Positions 1 to 11,592 of a stretch of DNA of 64,000 nt are shown here, one piece after another (position 1 is the first letter of the stretch; every line of letters begins with the position of its first letter). A program made the position numbers and the translations under genes. Source of the stretch: Sisyra terminalis (Eukaryota; Arthropoda; Insecta; Neuroptera; Sisyridae); contig OY292274.1 of NCBI GenBank assembly GCA_958496175.1, positions 52,586,630 to 52,650,629 of the forward strand. Reading direction: 5' to 3'. The notes beneath the pieces were generated by a model. That model saw only the letters and a program-made list of their open reading frames with translations, searched no databases and had not been told where the DNA came from.

Positions 1-484
1 AATTTGTTTGTTTCAAAAGCATTGAAAGCAAACATATTTATAGAATTTCTGAGAAATGATTTAAAAGTAAGATAAAGGTATAGAATTCTTGATAGAATTG
101 AATCGATATTCGACTGAATATTTGAAATTAACCTATAAATAGCACTTATATAAAACTTTATTTATTCGCTTTGCTGAATATATGTTATTTAATTTTTAGA
201 CAGTTTGAATATTTCATGATTTTTTTAATATCTTGAAAGGCTTTTATTTTTTGATATTTGAACTTATATTAAATAGGTGGAAATATGTTCTTTTTTTCAT
301 TAATAAGGTAAGACAAACTTTCCTATCTATAGACTCTTTCTCTCATAAAAAAAACATAAAATACTTTTTTCCAAGTAAAAACAAGAGAAATAAGAAAGTA
401 TGACTCTTCTACATCTAAAGTATCTTAAGTAATTTATTAAGGGTTCCTAAATTTAAGATACAAATTATTAAACAAATTATTTAC
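1..484. other. Intronic flank downstream of the CARP exon
   Basis: AT-rich sequence after the donor site of the 485-676 exon (minus strand). It should be the start of the next intron of the carbonic-anhydrase-related gene. I see no further exon here: the segment that should follow, around the position of the third zinc-ligand histidine of alpha-carbonic anhydrases, is not present on the minus strand. Confidence 0.6.
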
Positions 485-676
485 CTCGGCTGGAAATGCG
501 TATCCATTGATAGAATGTTCCGATCCAAATTGATCATGCAATCCATAATGTATGTGAATTTCATGAAATTGGTATTTATATGAAAGTGGTCCACCGGTCA
601 CATTGATATGATGTCTCGTGTCGTTTTCCACTGTGAAAATTACACTATGTCCAGTGTTGAGTAAAGTTCCACTTAT
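485..676 (-). CDS. Carbonic-anhydrase-related protein, internal exon (CA10/CA11-like)
   Basis: The exon is 192 nt (64 codons, phase 0 at both ends). It is bounded on the minus strand by an acceptor reading TTCTTAG and a donor reading GAG|GTAA. The peptide opens ISGTLLNTGHSV, runs through VENDTRHHINVTGGPLSY and FHEIHIHYG, and ends GSEHSINGYAFPAE. This is the central beta-sheet region of alpha-carbonic anhydrases, closest in wording to the secreted or neuronal CARPs of vertebrates (CA10/CA11) and insects. The H-x-H pair in EIHIHYG sits where active enzymes have their first two zinc ligands, and both histidines are kept. Many CARPs have lost the first one. The third ligand would lie in the next exon, outside the window, so catalytic activity cannot be judged. 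An ATG inside the exon is not the start, because the reading frame continues upstream to the acceptor and joins the 1003-1139 exon. Confidence 0.93.
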
Positions 677-1002
677 CTAAGAACAGGAAACATCAAAATT
701 ATCAGTACTTACATATCACAGAATGAATGCGAGAAGTTCAAATGCAAAAATTTCAATTAAATTGCACTTCTTTTCGAGACATTTTAACGTTACAGAAATG
801 TGCGAGAAGTTGAAAGATACGGAGGCTTTAATTGAATAAATTTAATTTTGTTGAATTCACCGAATAAGGAAATTAGAAGGAAATAAATATTATTATGAAG
901 GTAGACCTTCGCGTTATTCAATTATATAAATTGCCACATTTAAGCGGATGTGAACTGACATTTTCAATATTAAAAATTACTTTTCTGTCTATTTTTACTT
1001 AC
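677..1002 (-). other. Intron between the two CARP exons
   Basis: A 326-bp phase-0 intron. On the minus strand it begins GTAAGT (donor at 997-1002) and ends TTCTTAG. It is AT-rich, and no transposon or other feature was recognised in it. Confidence 0.85.
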
Positions 1003-1139
1003 CCTATGTTTATCGACATGTAGAACTCGCAGATTTGGATCGAAAAGTAGCTTATTAGGTTCTAGATTCACTGGAGATTGTCTTCTACCCTTGTTACACA
1101 GTGACCATTCCGGATTGATAAGTCCCCAAAACGCTGGTC
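1003..1139 (-). CDS. Carbonic-anhydrase-related protein, N-terminal exon of the CA domain
   Basis: The exon is 137 nt, between an acceptor TTTTCAG and a donor AGG|GTAAGT on the minus strand. The first two bases complete a codon split with an exon further right (predicted Gly). The 45 whole codons read PAFWGLINPEWSLCNKG, then RRQSPVNLEPNKLLFDP and LRVLHVDKHR. The FWGL, C-x-x-G-x-RQSPV and LLFDP blocks are the opening blocks of the alpha-carbonic-anhydrase fold in CARPs, and they join in frame to ISGTLLNTG in the next exon. In the family, the CARP protein is extracellular or membrane-associated and generally non-catalytic. The exon with the signal peptide and the usual WW-T/K-Y motif that precedes GPxFWGL was not found on the minus strand in this window, so the gene probably has a long upstream intron. 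Confidence 0.93.
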
Positions 1140-2243
1140 CTGAAAAATAAATATTTAATTTTAATCACTTTACTTGGGCACAACATTTCGCTTTTCCTGT
1201 CATTAAATTGAAATTTTATATTCTTGGGAAGTAGATTTTTGACGTTATTACGATCTTATAATACACCCATTAGGATCGAGAGCATTACCTCTGAAATAAC
1301 AATATTAATAATAATATAAAGGGGTGACGTTCTTGGCGTTTGTATGTAGATAACCGGAGAAAAGGTGAATCATATTTGGAGCTTTCGTTTTACTCACCTA
1401 TGGAAATATAGCATCGTATACTAAGAGGAAACTTATAAAATCCACCTTTACATTATGTTCTTATCCACTTAACGCTCCCCTACATTAGTTATTTTCATGT
1501 TGTTCAAACAATTTACATACGTGACAAGATATAGAAAATTTGAACAGTATTTAGTTGTTTATATAAAATTTGTATTGAAAATTTAATTTATCCTGTCTTC
1601 ATCAAAAGTGATGAAAGAGGTGAAAATAAATTTATTTTAGGAAATTTAGTCATTGTACTCAAAAATTTCGTGCTTTTTATAACCCTATTTTGTTAGAAGC
1701 TTCTAATTAAATTTAAACTGTAATTAAATTTGAGACATGTTCATTGTTCGTAAATAATATTTATGGTAAAAGTTCAAAAATAAGAGCAAGCAATAAATAA
1801 ACCAATATTGGTTTCGAATTAATATTATATAGGCACTTACATATGTAAGTTTTAATAAAAAAAATAAATGCTACTTTATAATTTGTCGATTTCACAATCA
1901 AAAAAGAGAAATAAATCAGAAATTCAGATAGGTAAAATTTGTTAAGATAAATGCTTAATTAATTTCAAATGACAAAAGAATAGGGTCGGTGTGTAAAATT
2001 GTGCAGTTGCCTGTTAATTTATAACACATAGAATTAAATTTTTTGTGTTTCAATGAGCTTTTATAATCATAAAAAGATTTTCACAAATTCATTCATTAAA
2101 ATATTGTAATGATATACACTTCTATGCTCAGTAGAAAATGATTGTATTTTAGTCTTAATTACTTTTTAAAAATTAAATTCTTTGTGTACGTCATGAGAAA
2201 AAAGATACGTTAGTTGGTCAAGTAATAGTTTTTGATTTTTAAT
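1140..2243. other. Intronic or unassigned AT-rich DNA
   Basis: Upstream side of the CARP exon. Nothing recognisable: no exon-like reading frame on the minus strand and no clear repeat structure. Confidence 0.6.
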
Positions 2244-2405
2244 TTTTATTTATCGTCGCTATATTATTTCTAAAGACTTTAGCGACTATAGGATTAATAA
2301 GAACCAATATTCGCGAAATATCGAAAATTTGCTCGATACGAGAATCGAACCCAAAACCTACCAGTTTGGAGCGGTCATCTAGACCACTTGGCCACCTGTA
2401 GGCTT
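2244..2405 (-). repeat. tRNA-derived SINE, copy A (best preserved)
   Basis: Read on the minus strand, this begins GCCTACAGG and contains an A-box-like TGGCCAAGTGG (2384-2394) and a B-box-like GGTTCGATTCT (2341-2351), spaced as in a tRNA promoter. A non-tRNA body follows that reads CGAGCAAATTTTCG, then CTAAAGTCTTTAG and GCGACGATAA. The same unit recurs at 3.6, 9.5, 24.7 and 35.8 kb. Dispersed copies with a body attached make it a SINE and not a tRNA gene. RNA polymerase III transcription is expected for the family; the activity of this copy is unknown. Confidence 0.8.
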
Positions 2406-3628
2406 TTGATAATAGTTTTTAAATTACTGACTTTAGTTTTCGTCTTACAAAGTTGATGACTTGTAAGTAGTGTCCGACCAAACTTTTTGTTTAGGCCTAG
2501 TTTTGGCAAAACACGAGTATCGGTTTTGGCTGTTGTCAAGCCGAAATCAAAAATGAATTGATAAGATGAAAACGTTGAGAAATTATTGTTTTTCACATAT
2601 AATATTAGATTCTGCAATTATGAATACTGATAATTATCAGCTTAATGAAATTATTTTTATTTATTTTTTTCAGTTCGAGAGAAAAGTGACCAAAGTTCAG
2701 AAGAAATAATTTTGTATAACGCATCATGAATCCGCGGGCCAAATATAAAATTATACATCCACATATTAGAATTAGATACACTTTAGACTTTTATTTGGAG
2801 TGAAAAATGAATACATATTGAATTATTATCATTGTGTTTACTATTGCATGAAAACATAGATAATAGTGAAATTAGAATGATACTAAACGTATATTTGTAA
2901 AGAAATACTTAATATACTAGCGGATTCAGTGGGGATTGTCCTGGCTAAAAGTAGGCGTTTCGTTTGGAAAATTGGTATTATTTCGACAAGAAATAAATAA
3001 TATAAAATCATAATAATTACAAATTTACGATATAAACTCCAATTAGTGAGTAACACAATTTTACGAATTTCAAGTTTACCAATGCAATATACAAAATTTC
3101 TTGCCCATGGTTAGCAATTGCCATACCTGAATAAGATGTATATATTACACATTCATAGTAAAATTTAATCCGTGTAGGAGGGAAGTCAAATAATAACATA
3201 AAATACAAATATAACAAATTCATTATTTATTATTTTCAGATATCATCAATATATCTGAAGAATCAATGACAAAAATTTGCATTTCTCGATAATTCGTTGT
3301 TTACAATACATTCAATGTTTATATTATTCGTTTTCGCGTTTTCATCTATTTTTGCTAACTCTCGAATTGTTGAATTAACAGAATTTCTTGAATAACATCG
3401 ATTTTGAATTTCTTTGATTTTTCTTTCCTCTTTTTATTCGATTTCTACGTTCTAAAATATCTTGAAATATCATGTTTCGAACCCTTAAAATTTAGAGTGG
3501 TTAGAATTTAATATATTAATAGTATAGATATGTATCTTTTCATTACAAACACTACAAACTATAATAGGATTTTTCGATTTAAAGATTTCAAAGAAAGAAC
3601 TTTTTTAAGATGAAATAAAAATATAAAT
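2406..3628. other. Unassigned AT-rich DNA
   Basis: No supported gene. A short, more GC-balanced patch near 2468-2560 contains GTGTCCGACC and AAGCCGAAATC. These resemble the CCGAAA-rich ends of some insect DNA transposons, but no matching second end was found. Confidence 0.4.
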
Positions 3629-3752
3629 AGCCTACTGGTGGCTAAGTGGTCAATGTGACCACTCCAAAACTGGTACGTGTTATTTATTGATTTTCATTAA
3701 CCTTAGAGGCACTGAAAGCGTTGGTTGTTTTAAAGCGAGGATAATTAACAAT
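3629..3752 (+). repeat. tRNA-derived SINE, copy B (internally deleted)
   Basis: Starts GCCTACTGGTGGCTAAGTGG, then CACTCCAAAACTGGTA, which matches the head of the SINE at 2.4 kb. The B-box segment is missing. The copy then picks up the body at CATTAACCTTAGAGGC and ends near GCGAGGATAATTA. The A box is intact, but without a B box this copy would not be a competent internal promoter. Confidence 0.7.
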
Positions 3753-5269
3753 TAAGAAAATATCAATATGAACTTAAGATAATAACCCCGAAAGTTTTGA
3801 AAAGTTTTAGCGCCGAAATACGCTAAGTAGTGTTTAGAAACATTAAAATCCAATTTATTTAATTGAAGGCTAGAAAAAATTTTTTTTTTCGTTCCTGTAA
3901 TTCATGTACTTACACATTAATGAACTTACAAAATTTATTTGCGGTGAATCGAATTAGTAAGTAGCCGTTGTATTTGGAAAGTATTAAAAATTCCCTGTAT
4001 TAGGCGGATTTGACTAATTTCAATATTTTCAGAAAATATTCGTCTTAAAATTAAATTTCCTCAGTATGCGTAAAAAGTAAGAAGATTGAAGAACATTCCG
4101 AAAGAAGAACAATGGAAATAGAGAAGAAATAATTGAAGCCAATATATAAATATGTTAATAAGGATGCCAGTTCTGGCATTGATTGCCTCAGATCATGTTA
4201 TGTTGAGAATATCAAATATATTTGATTCGGAATCGAACGTCCAATGATAATACTATGCACATCAGGTATTTGTTCGGTTAAGCCGTTTGTTAATGATATG
4301 TAAACAGGATTCGAACTTGGAGAAAGCAAAACAACAATTTATAGAATCTATTCTTTCTTTTTTTTTGTAAAGAACATTGTGTAACGACTGAAGAAAGCGA
4401 AGTTATTTCGTGATTTAATATTAAAAAATAAAATGACAATATTAGAGACAATCTTTTTAAAGAAACGACGACAAACGAGAAAAAGGACAATAATTTGTAT
4501 ATTAAATTAGTATTATCGTATACATCGTGATTTCAAATATTTTAATTTTAGCCTGGAATTTAATATAAATTCCTATTGAATTTTTCAACTTTGCTGAAGA
4601 GAAAAAAATAAAAAATAATTTTGATAATCTCGATGTAAAAGAAATTAAAATTTTTATAGGGTATAATACCGTGGAATATAATTTTAAATTTGTCTTCTGA
4701 GATATTTTTTCAATAACATTTTTACGATATTATATATTTGAACTTTTCGTTATAACATCTCGTATATTCGCTCTGAAATTCTAATTTTCGTCATTGTAGT
4801 AGTAAATGTCTGAATCAGCTGACTTTCAAAGTTTATTTTACATGCAAGCAAAATGCTCTTGCAACACAGCAACAATAAGTGATAATACAAATAGTAGTGC
4901 ATTCTGTGGTCCGGCGGAAAGCATCGGAAGAAGCAATAACGGAATTCTGTTGGTGTGCCAATGACATAAATATTATATTTCAACAATGAGCTTTTCCCGA
5001 GCAAAAGCATCCACGGAGTATCTGTTAACTGCAACCACTCTTAAAATTACCTATCTTGCAATTCATCACCAGAACAAACCCATACATTTCAAACGTTATA
5101 TGACAAGTTTACTTTTACGTTTTTTTATTTTTTATTTTAACATAAAACCGTTTGCTTTTTTGTATAAATTTTGGATATAAAACACCAAAGGAATTAATTT
5201 GTATCAAATAGAATTATTCAATTTTTAATCTCTTATATTTTGTTTTGTATTTCTTGCAATAAAGAAACT
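3753..5269. other. Unassigned AT-rich DNA
   Basis: Nothing recognised. The short open frames here show no protein-family wording and no codon bias distinct from the background. Confidence 0.5.
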
Positions 5270-5494
5270 GGCTCAAGTGTACTTTAGCCCACCCATAATC
5301 TGGCAACGTTGCATTTTCGACTTTGTTTTTAATTTAATTCGCGATATTTTTGTTTATTCAATTCTAATATGGTATAATTCTCTCTTTTGTGGGTAAATTT
5401 TCATTATAGACCTATTTAATCACGAATTAAATTAAAAACAAAGTCGAAAATGCAACATTGCCAGATTGTGGGTGTGCTAAAGTACACATGAGCC
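5270..5494. mobile_element. 225-bp MITE with ~74-bp inverted arms
   Basis: The left arm begins GGCTCAAGTGTACTTTAGC at 5270. The right arm is its reverse complement and ends GTACACATGAGCC at 5494. The arms stay in register inward to about 5343 and 5421 with few mismatches. The flanks are AAGAAACT (5262-5269) and AAGAAACC (5495-5502), an 8-bp direct repeat with one mismatch that fits a target-site duplication. An 8-bp duplication is typical of hAT elements, although the terminal bases are not classic hAT. No coding capacity. Confidence 0.75.
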
Positions 5495-6053
5495 AAGAAA
5501 CCAATTTTTCCAATAAACATATGAATTATTTTCAACGTTTTAATTTAATCGTACCCACCATGAAAAGTTGCTAGGCTCTCCATTAGAGGACGCGTTCAAT
5601 AGTTTGAGAATCATCATTATAGTTGGAGCTTATTTCAAATTAATTTTTCTTCTTTAATTCTTTAATTATTTTCTACCGGTATATTCAATAGAAAATCAAT
5701 TTCTTCTTTAAATATATGTTTCACCACTACATGAAATCAACCAAGAGCATTTAAAAACAACTGTATAAGCTTTGGGATATCAGAAAACAAAATTTAAAGT
5801 GTTAAAAAATGTACGCACAAATAAGTGTTTTACATGAATAATAACGAAATGTTCCTTTTAAGGTAAATAATAAAGCATTCGATCTTACCAAAGTAAAACC
5901 ACGAATTAGTAAACATGTTCAATTATTGTTTTGTACTTGGTTAAGCTTAATTTGACGATGAGGGGATGAGGTTTCTTTAAAAATCAAACTTGTGAAAAAC
6001 GAATCCTTAATGTCATTTTTGTAGCCAAAATATTTCAAATTTATATGTGAAAA
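5495..6053. other. Unassigned AT-rich DNA
   Basis: Between the 225-bp MITE and its possible relative at 6054. No gene or repeat recognised. Confidence 0.5.
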
Positions 6054-6947
6054 TTGGCTTAAGTCGCTTTTAGGTAGGTTAACATTTGGCAACGTAGAAT
6101 TTTCTATTTTATTTTTGACTTAACTCGGAAATAAATCGGCCAGTAATAAAAATTTAGCTACAAAACAGAAAAATATACCAACAAGAATTGAATTAAGAAA
6201 AAAATAAATCTTATTTATTCTAAATAAAAGTACATAAGGACTTAAGCTCAAAAATTAACTTGACCAGAATACATGCTTGGTGCCAAAAGCGCAGCATAGG
6301 TTTCTTTTTTCGATTTTTTTCTAAGATTAACAACCAACAGGTCCTTGAATTTCTGAGATTTTTCTTTATTGAAACCCAAAGAATATTCTTTTTATACGCT
6401 ACATTTATTTATAAGAAAAATTTGAATAATAAATAATATAAAACCAAAATGAAGATTAAACTTTATTACATAAATTTCATAAGCAAGTACAAGATTTTTA
6501 TGTTATTTGACATTTAAATTTTTCTTTATCTTTTGATCTTTTACTTTCTAACATATCTCATGGAAAAGGTGGATTTAATATTTCCATTTATTTCTAATTA
6601 CTTAAATATTTTATTAAAGTTTTATATGGTTTTTGTATAAAAAAATGTTTGCCAATATTTTCATATTACGTTTTATTTTCTCGAAGCTAAAAAAATCGAA
6701 TAAAAAATTATATTTTGGTTAATATGTCTTTAGTTGTTGAGACTATACAAATATTTTCTCTTTTTGTTTTGAAATATTGAAGATATTATTCCAATATTTA
6801 AGTAAGGCAATGGAATACTTAAATATTGAAAATGTATGTCCTTTTCAATTTAAAAAACAATGATTTGACTGTTTATATCGAAAACTAAACATACAGCAAG
6901 TATACATTTTTTTTGTTTAAAATTTTGGTGCTCAGCAACTTAGGCCA
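6054..6947. mobile_element. Possible larger relative of the 225-bp MITE
   Basis: The left end TGGCTTAAGTCGCTTTT, followed by TTTGGCAACGTAGAATTTT, parallels the left arm of the 5270 MITE. Near 6946 the sequence GCAACTTAGGCCA is close to the reverse complement of that end. The interior is AT-rich and non-coding. No clear target-site duplication was seen, so the boundaries are tentative. A third, weaker relative with ATCTGGCAATGTTTC lies near 19015. Confidence 0.35.
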
Positions 6948-7140
6948 TATGCACCTTAGATATATTTACATAGGTGAGTTTTTTACATTAAGTATAGATT
7001 ATATGTAATGGTATTTATTTATGAACATTGAAATTTAGCTAAAATTATTAAAATTAGAGTAAAACTATAAATTTAAGATATAAATAATATGTGAGCACTA
7101 TGGATTTACACTACAGATTACATTTTTCACTTATCACAGA

Positions 7141-7728
7141 TTATATGTAGATATTTGTTTTCTTCAGGGACTGTAAAATATCCAGGGCGATGGGCAACGG
7201 TGGTCTGAGGTCTTCCCATCTCAGCGTCCCATTTCTGGATAGAGCCCCGTTAGATCCAACCAAAATATGGTTGACATCCAAGACGCTCCTACATATGGAA
7301 CAAGATTTTTGTTCTTCGCCTCTTAGGATCCAGTCATGGGTTTCCTTGGTGTGCCCCGTTCTTAGGCGAGTCAGGGTGACTTGGTCCGTTCTGCTCATAC
7401 TTCTTTTATAATCTGTTTTCCCAACTTTATCTTTAACCTGTCTAAGGTGGGTTTGTGTCTTGTCCCACTTTTTTTGCCACGTTTCTGTAATTAATTTTTC
7501 AACAGTTTTAGCATTGTTGTTGAGTCCTTCTTCATTTATGGGGTATAGATATTTTATGCTACTTGCCTTTTCCAAGATAATGACCTGTATAGGGAGAAGT
7601 TTGGGTTTATTAATTTTGGTCAGGAACATCTTTCGTTGGGGATAATATTTACACAACTGATGGTTTGGATGGTGGGACAGGCTTTTGGCTTTTAAGCTAT
7701 ATTTCAGGATTTGGAGTTGGCGACGCAT
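7141..7728 (-). pseudogene. LINE ORF2 C-terminal remnant (downstream of RNase H)
   Basis: A 195-codon open frame. Residues about 85-170 read WQKKWDKTQTHLRQVK, then SRTDQVTLTRLRTGHTKETH, DWILRGEEQKSCSICRSVLD and VNHILV. The W-x3-W, LTRLR-x-GHT, C-x2-C and HIL landmarks are those of the region after RNase H in Jockey/I/R1-type non-LTR retrotransposons. The reverse transcriptase and endonuclease are absent, so this is a 5'-truncated copy. The first ~70 residues look like random AT-rich translation, so the ATG at the start of the frame is probably meaningless. Confidence 0.8.
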
Positions 7729-9461
7729 AGTTAGGTCTGGAGCAAGTATATATTTTGGGGGAATTTTCGAAAAATAAGTAGAAAAGAATAAATTTTCAAA
7801 GAAGTATCAAAGCTTATATAGTTACGCTAATTTGTTTTGGAATTAAGAAATTATAAAATCAGAAAAATGACTTATACTTTGTTGAAGTTATACTTAAATT
7901 TCTACAGATATATTGTGTACTGTTTATCGCTTTTACTAAAATCTTTAAATTTGTTATATGAAGTATATTAAAAGAATTGATTATGGAATAATGATGAAAG
8001 GTAGCCATATAGAAAGGTGAAAAGGTAGAATTTAAAGAAAGGGGGATGCGGTGCAAAATGACTTAAATAATATATTGTAATATACGTAGCACGGTATTGT
8101 TGCACTGTATATAATATTTATAAGAGATCTGTTTTATAAATACAGTTTACTTTATTGATTTAAAAAAAAACGTATACATATATAGTAAATAATAGTTAAA
8201 GAAAAAAGTTTTTACCTAAATAAAAAAAAAACACACCTAAATATATGAATGTTTACGTAAAAAGAAGAAAAGCGGAAAAAAATAAAGATTAGAAACAAAT
8301 TCAATTGTTGGTAACTATAAATAAAAGGCTTTATTGTTTGTTTGCGTGTTTTGTTTCTTCAATAATGCTTAAAGCTCAAACATTTATGGGAGGATACGAA
8401 AAGAAAGAGAATATCTAACAACTTCATAATGTATCAAATTGTTTTGAAACAGGAGAATTTAGAAGTAAACGAAGGATACATTTACAATAAAATAAGAATT
8501 ATTTTACTTCAACGTATCTGCATTCGATTGGAGTTCCAAATTAATTACTTTATTCGTTCGCATTACAGAACGTAATTTATTCGTTGATCACACTTAATTT
8601 AAAACGAACTCTGAAAAATGTACCATTGCTCTACGATAAATTTTCATCATCTACCATATTTTATCATCTTAATGGGCTCATTATGTAATTTTTATCCGGG
8701 AAATTTTCGTAAATTCATCACTTCACAACTTTTGAGAAACTTTAGTTATTATGTATTAATTACATTAAAGCATTTATATTAATCGCCTCTACGTACGAAC
8801 AACTTCCAGCTATAGAATATCATCATTAGTTAATTTCGGGAAATAAATTTTTAAAAATTTATTTTAACTAATTAATAAATTTCAATTAAATGATCTAACA
8901 AAATGTTGCTCACCTATAAATTGCTTATATTTCGTTTATTGATTTAAACGCAAGGAAAACGTCCCCAAGGAATTAGCAAATTTAGTTCAGTGCTTTGATT
9001 CCCACGTCATGATTGAAACAATAAACTTCAGTTAGGTTTAGAAATCGTCGATTTAAACCATTTTGAAATAATTGAAATAATTGATCTAATTGTTTTCAGT
9101 TATTAAAACTTGTTTATTACGAAGTTATTTTGATTTGTTGTTAGTATTTTAATTGGGTATTACAATACCAAAAAAAAAAACACTTCCAATGAAAACTATT
9201 AAAAATATGTTTCTATCTAAAACAAAATATGATAAAAAAGAGATGGTTCTATTAAAAATGGAGTGTAGGTATGAAATAAACGTTCCTGAATTTTTTTATA
9301 TTTCCTCTATAACTGTATTAAGATTAATTAGGTATCGATGGTGATGTGTTTCCTTTAATTAATGCTCTTAAATATTTCAATGAGCTTTCTGTAGACTAAT
9401 AGATCAAGGAGGTCGTCCTTAAACTATTTGGTGCTAGGTTTTAATTTTTGCTACGGAAGAA
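7729..9461. other. Unassigned AT-rich DNA
   Basis: Beyond the 5' truncation point of the LINE remnant. No gene, exon or repeat was recognised. Confidence 0.5.
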
Positions 9462-9745
9462 TTTGCAATATTTCTCGAGCTACGAATTTTATTAACTCTA
9501 AAGTTGCAAAAGCTTTTCCTAGCTGTAAAGTAATGGGAAATAACAATAACCAAAAATCGAATGAAGCCTACTAGTGATTCACGAGTGGTCAAGATGACCA
9601 CTTCAAAACTTGAGAGTAATAGATTCAAAATTGCGATCAGAAAGCTTTAAAAGCTTTAAATATTTTTCGAATAGCGAATTTTTATAAGACCCGAAATCCC
9701 TAAGGACTACAGTAATCATTAAGCTATACAGCGACGATAATTAAA
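9462..9745 (+). repeat. Two partial tRNA-derived SINE copies in tandem (C)
   Basis: About 9462-9545 matches only the SINE tail (ATTTCTCGAGCTACGAAT, then ATTAACTCTAAAGTTGC). A second head starts at about 9562 with GCCTACTAGTGATTCACGAG and CACTTCAAAACTTGAGAG. It continues through TCGAATAGCGAATTTTTAT and ends near CAGCGACGATAATTAA. Both are diverged, and both promoter boxes are weakened. Either one SINE inserted beside an older copy, or a tandem pair was partly deleted. Confidence 0.6.
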
Positions 9746-10921
9746 TGTGGGAGCTTTAAGATTATAGTTCACTATGCAAGTCTGAGGTTGGAAGTGAAAT
9801 AGGGTATTGAAATGTGTACAGTGTTAAAATAAAAATTGAATTTTTCAATTGAATTATAAGGAAAATGCATGTAGAAAAATCCAAAGGTAAATTTTTAGTG
9901 CGAGGAATTAAAAGTCAATATTTTTGAAATTACTAGGGCTGCAATGGAAAGATTCAAAACTTACGTGGTCGGGTACCATACGAGTATATGTATACAAACA
10001 TTAAAAGTTTTCGATTTATTTATTACGAAATTAGTATTTTCATTGAAAAGTGTATAAAGTTTTGACAAACACTGACGTCACACGAATGTGTAGCCAATCA
10101 AGCGTGATTTAGTCAGCGAAGAATTAAAAATTATTAATCTTTTTAAGCAAAAAATAATATTTAGATAGTAGGACAGGGGGAAATTTTGTTTTTGACATTA
10201 ATTGTTTAAGATTTACAGATTTGCAAGCCTCCAGCGACTCTTTGGACCTAACCCAATGAAGATCTAAATGTCAAATTTTAAGTTTAAACTATTCAAAAAA
10301 TAGACGTAAAATCTTGCAATGAGAACCGATTTCAGTAATTTAAATATATAGGGGCTTAAATTTGAAATTATTTTTCCCAATTTTAGTTATAAGGATAGTG
10401 AGAGTGAGGTCCTCTTTAAAAAAGAAAAAAAAGAAACAAAATCCAAAAATTAAGCTCCCTAAGCAATAAAAAATTACAACCTCTACCCTAGGGTTATAAG
10501 TCTTGTGAATTGACCCCGGAAAAATATTTAAATGATACTTATGAGAAGGTATTAATACCAAGATACGAAGTAATACGATGATCCTAGAGTTTCCAGATGT
10601 CTTTCTTAATTAGTTTTAGTGAAAAAAAAAAACACGTGAAAAACGAAAAATATTTTTATATTAGAATTAATCAACTAATTTAAATTTTTTATATGATTTC
10701 TGGGTTTATATGCGCTTTTTAAAAAAATAAACAACCATATATAGCTTATGGAATTCTTTAAACAATTTAAAAAAAATAATCAAGAAACAACTTTGGTATC
10801 GGTCTGGGTTTTCTAAGATTTCTTAAAGAGTACTATATACTGGAAAAATATAATATAAACCATTACCGCACTTAATATTAGTTGCTTTGAATACGTGCAT
10901 AAATATATACATAAAAACATA
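9746..10921. other. Unassigned AT-rich DNA
   Basis: No gene recognised. The segment around 10065-10120 contains TGACGTCA and GCCAATCA. It slightly recalls the TGACGT-bearing repeats elsewhere in the window, but no copy boundaries could be set. Confidence 0.4.
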
Positions 10922-11592
10922 CGTAAAATAATGTCAGGTATGCAAATATTTATTTCATATTGTTTTTGTTAAATTTTTTTATAAATATTTCAGAAAAGTA
11001 TTTATTCATAACCATCAAAAAGCTTAATATATGTTCAATGAAGAAAGCGATAAGTGCCTAGTTAATATAAGTGTATTACTTTGAGTAATACACTAATATA
11101 AGATGACAGAATTCACACTATGTTCAATGCAAGATATTAGCCAATGGAATGACGAGATTTAACGATGTTCATTTGTTTTGATTATTGAAATTTTAAAAAT
11201 TAAAGAAAGCCACTCCCACGCGGTCAATGCCAACGCATATACGAATTCTTATATGTCAATAATACCAATAAATGGAACGCTTTGTGCACTGACGTCATAA
11301 GTTTATCGATACATGAATTATAATTGGAGGATTAGATTTAAAAATGCTTTGAAGACAGCAAAAACTTAAAATTAAATTTGTTTAATTGGAAAAAACATTT
11401 AATTAAAGTTAAAGATAAATGAAATAATTAACAGAGTATTACTTCAATTAAGTGTTATAATATAATGAACACTGTAAAAAAGTTGAAAAAATGATTTTTG
11501 AATTAGTTCACTAAATAAAACATAAATATTTTTAAATAATTATTGGAAAAATAGTATGAACTGAATATTTGTATATCTGAAATTATATTCTT
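10922..11592 (+). mobile_element. ~0.67-kb MITE family, copy 1
   Basis: The left end reads AATAATGTCAGGTATGCAAA. The right end (minus strand) reads AATATAATTTCAGATATACA, giving ~25-bp imperfect terminal inverted repeats. The interior shares long blocks with copies at 31.4 kb and 54.6-55.2 kb. These include TATGTTCAATGCAAGA, CATTTGTTTTGATTATTGAA, AAAGCCACTCCCACG and a TGACGTCA palindrome followed by ATCGATACATGAATTATAAT. No protein is encoded. A 10-bp perfect hairpin (GTGTATTACT/AGTAATACAC) near 11072-11094 is specific to this copy. Confidence 0.7.

Noticed and set aside
2341..2405. Candidate tRNA gene
   Set aside because: A-box and B-box are present, but the same head with a common body is dispersed at five loci and cannot close a tRNA acceptor stem; it is a SINE.
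4750..5034. 94-codon minus-strand frame
   Set aside because: The longest frame in its area, but composition and residue use are like background and no motif is visible.
5551..5580. Minus-strand TGGTGG giving a Trp-Trp pair, checked as the missing upstream CARP exon
   Set aside because: The following residues and reading frame do not match the expected sequence before GPxFWGL, and no phase-1 donor follows.
7190..7411. 73-codon plus-strand frame opposite the LINE remnant
   Set aside because: It is the antisense shadow of the LINE C-terminal frame, which carries clear family motifs on the minus strand.
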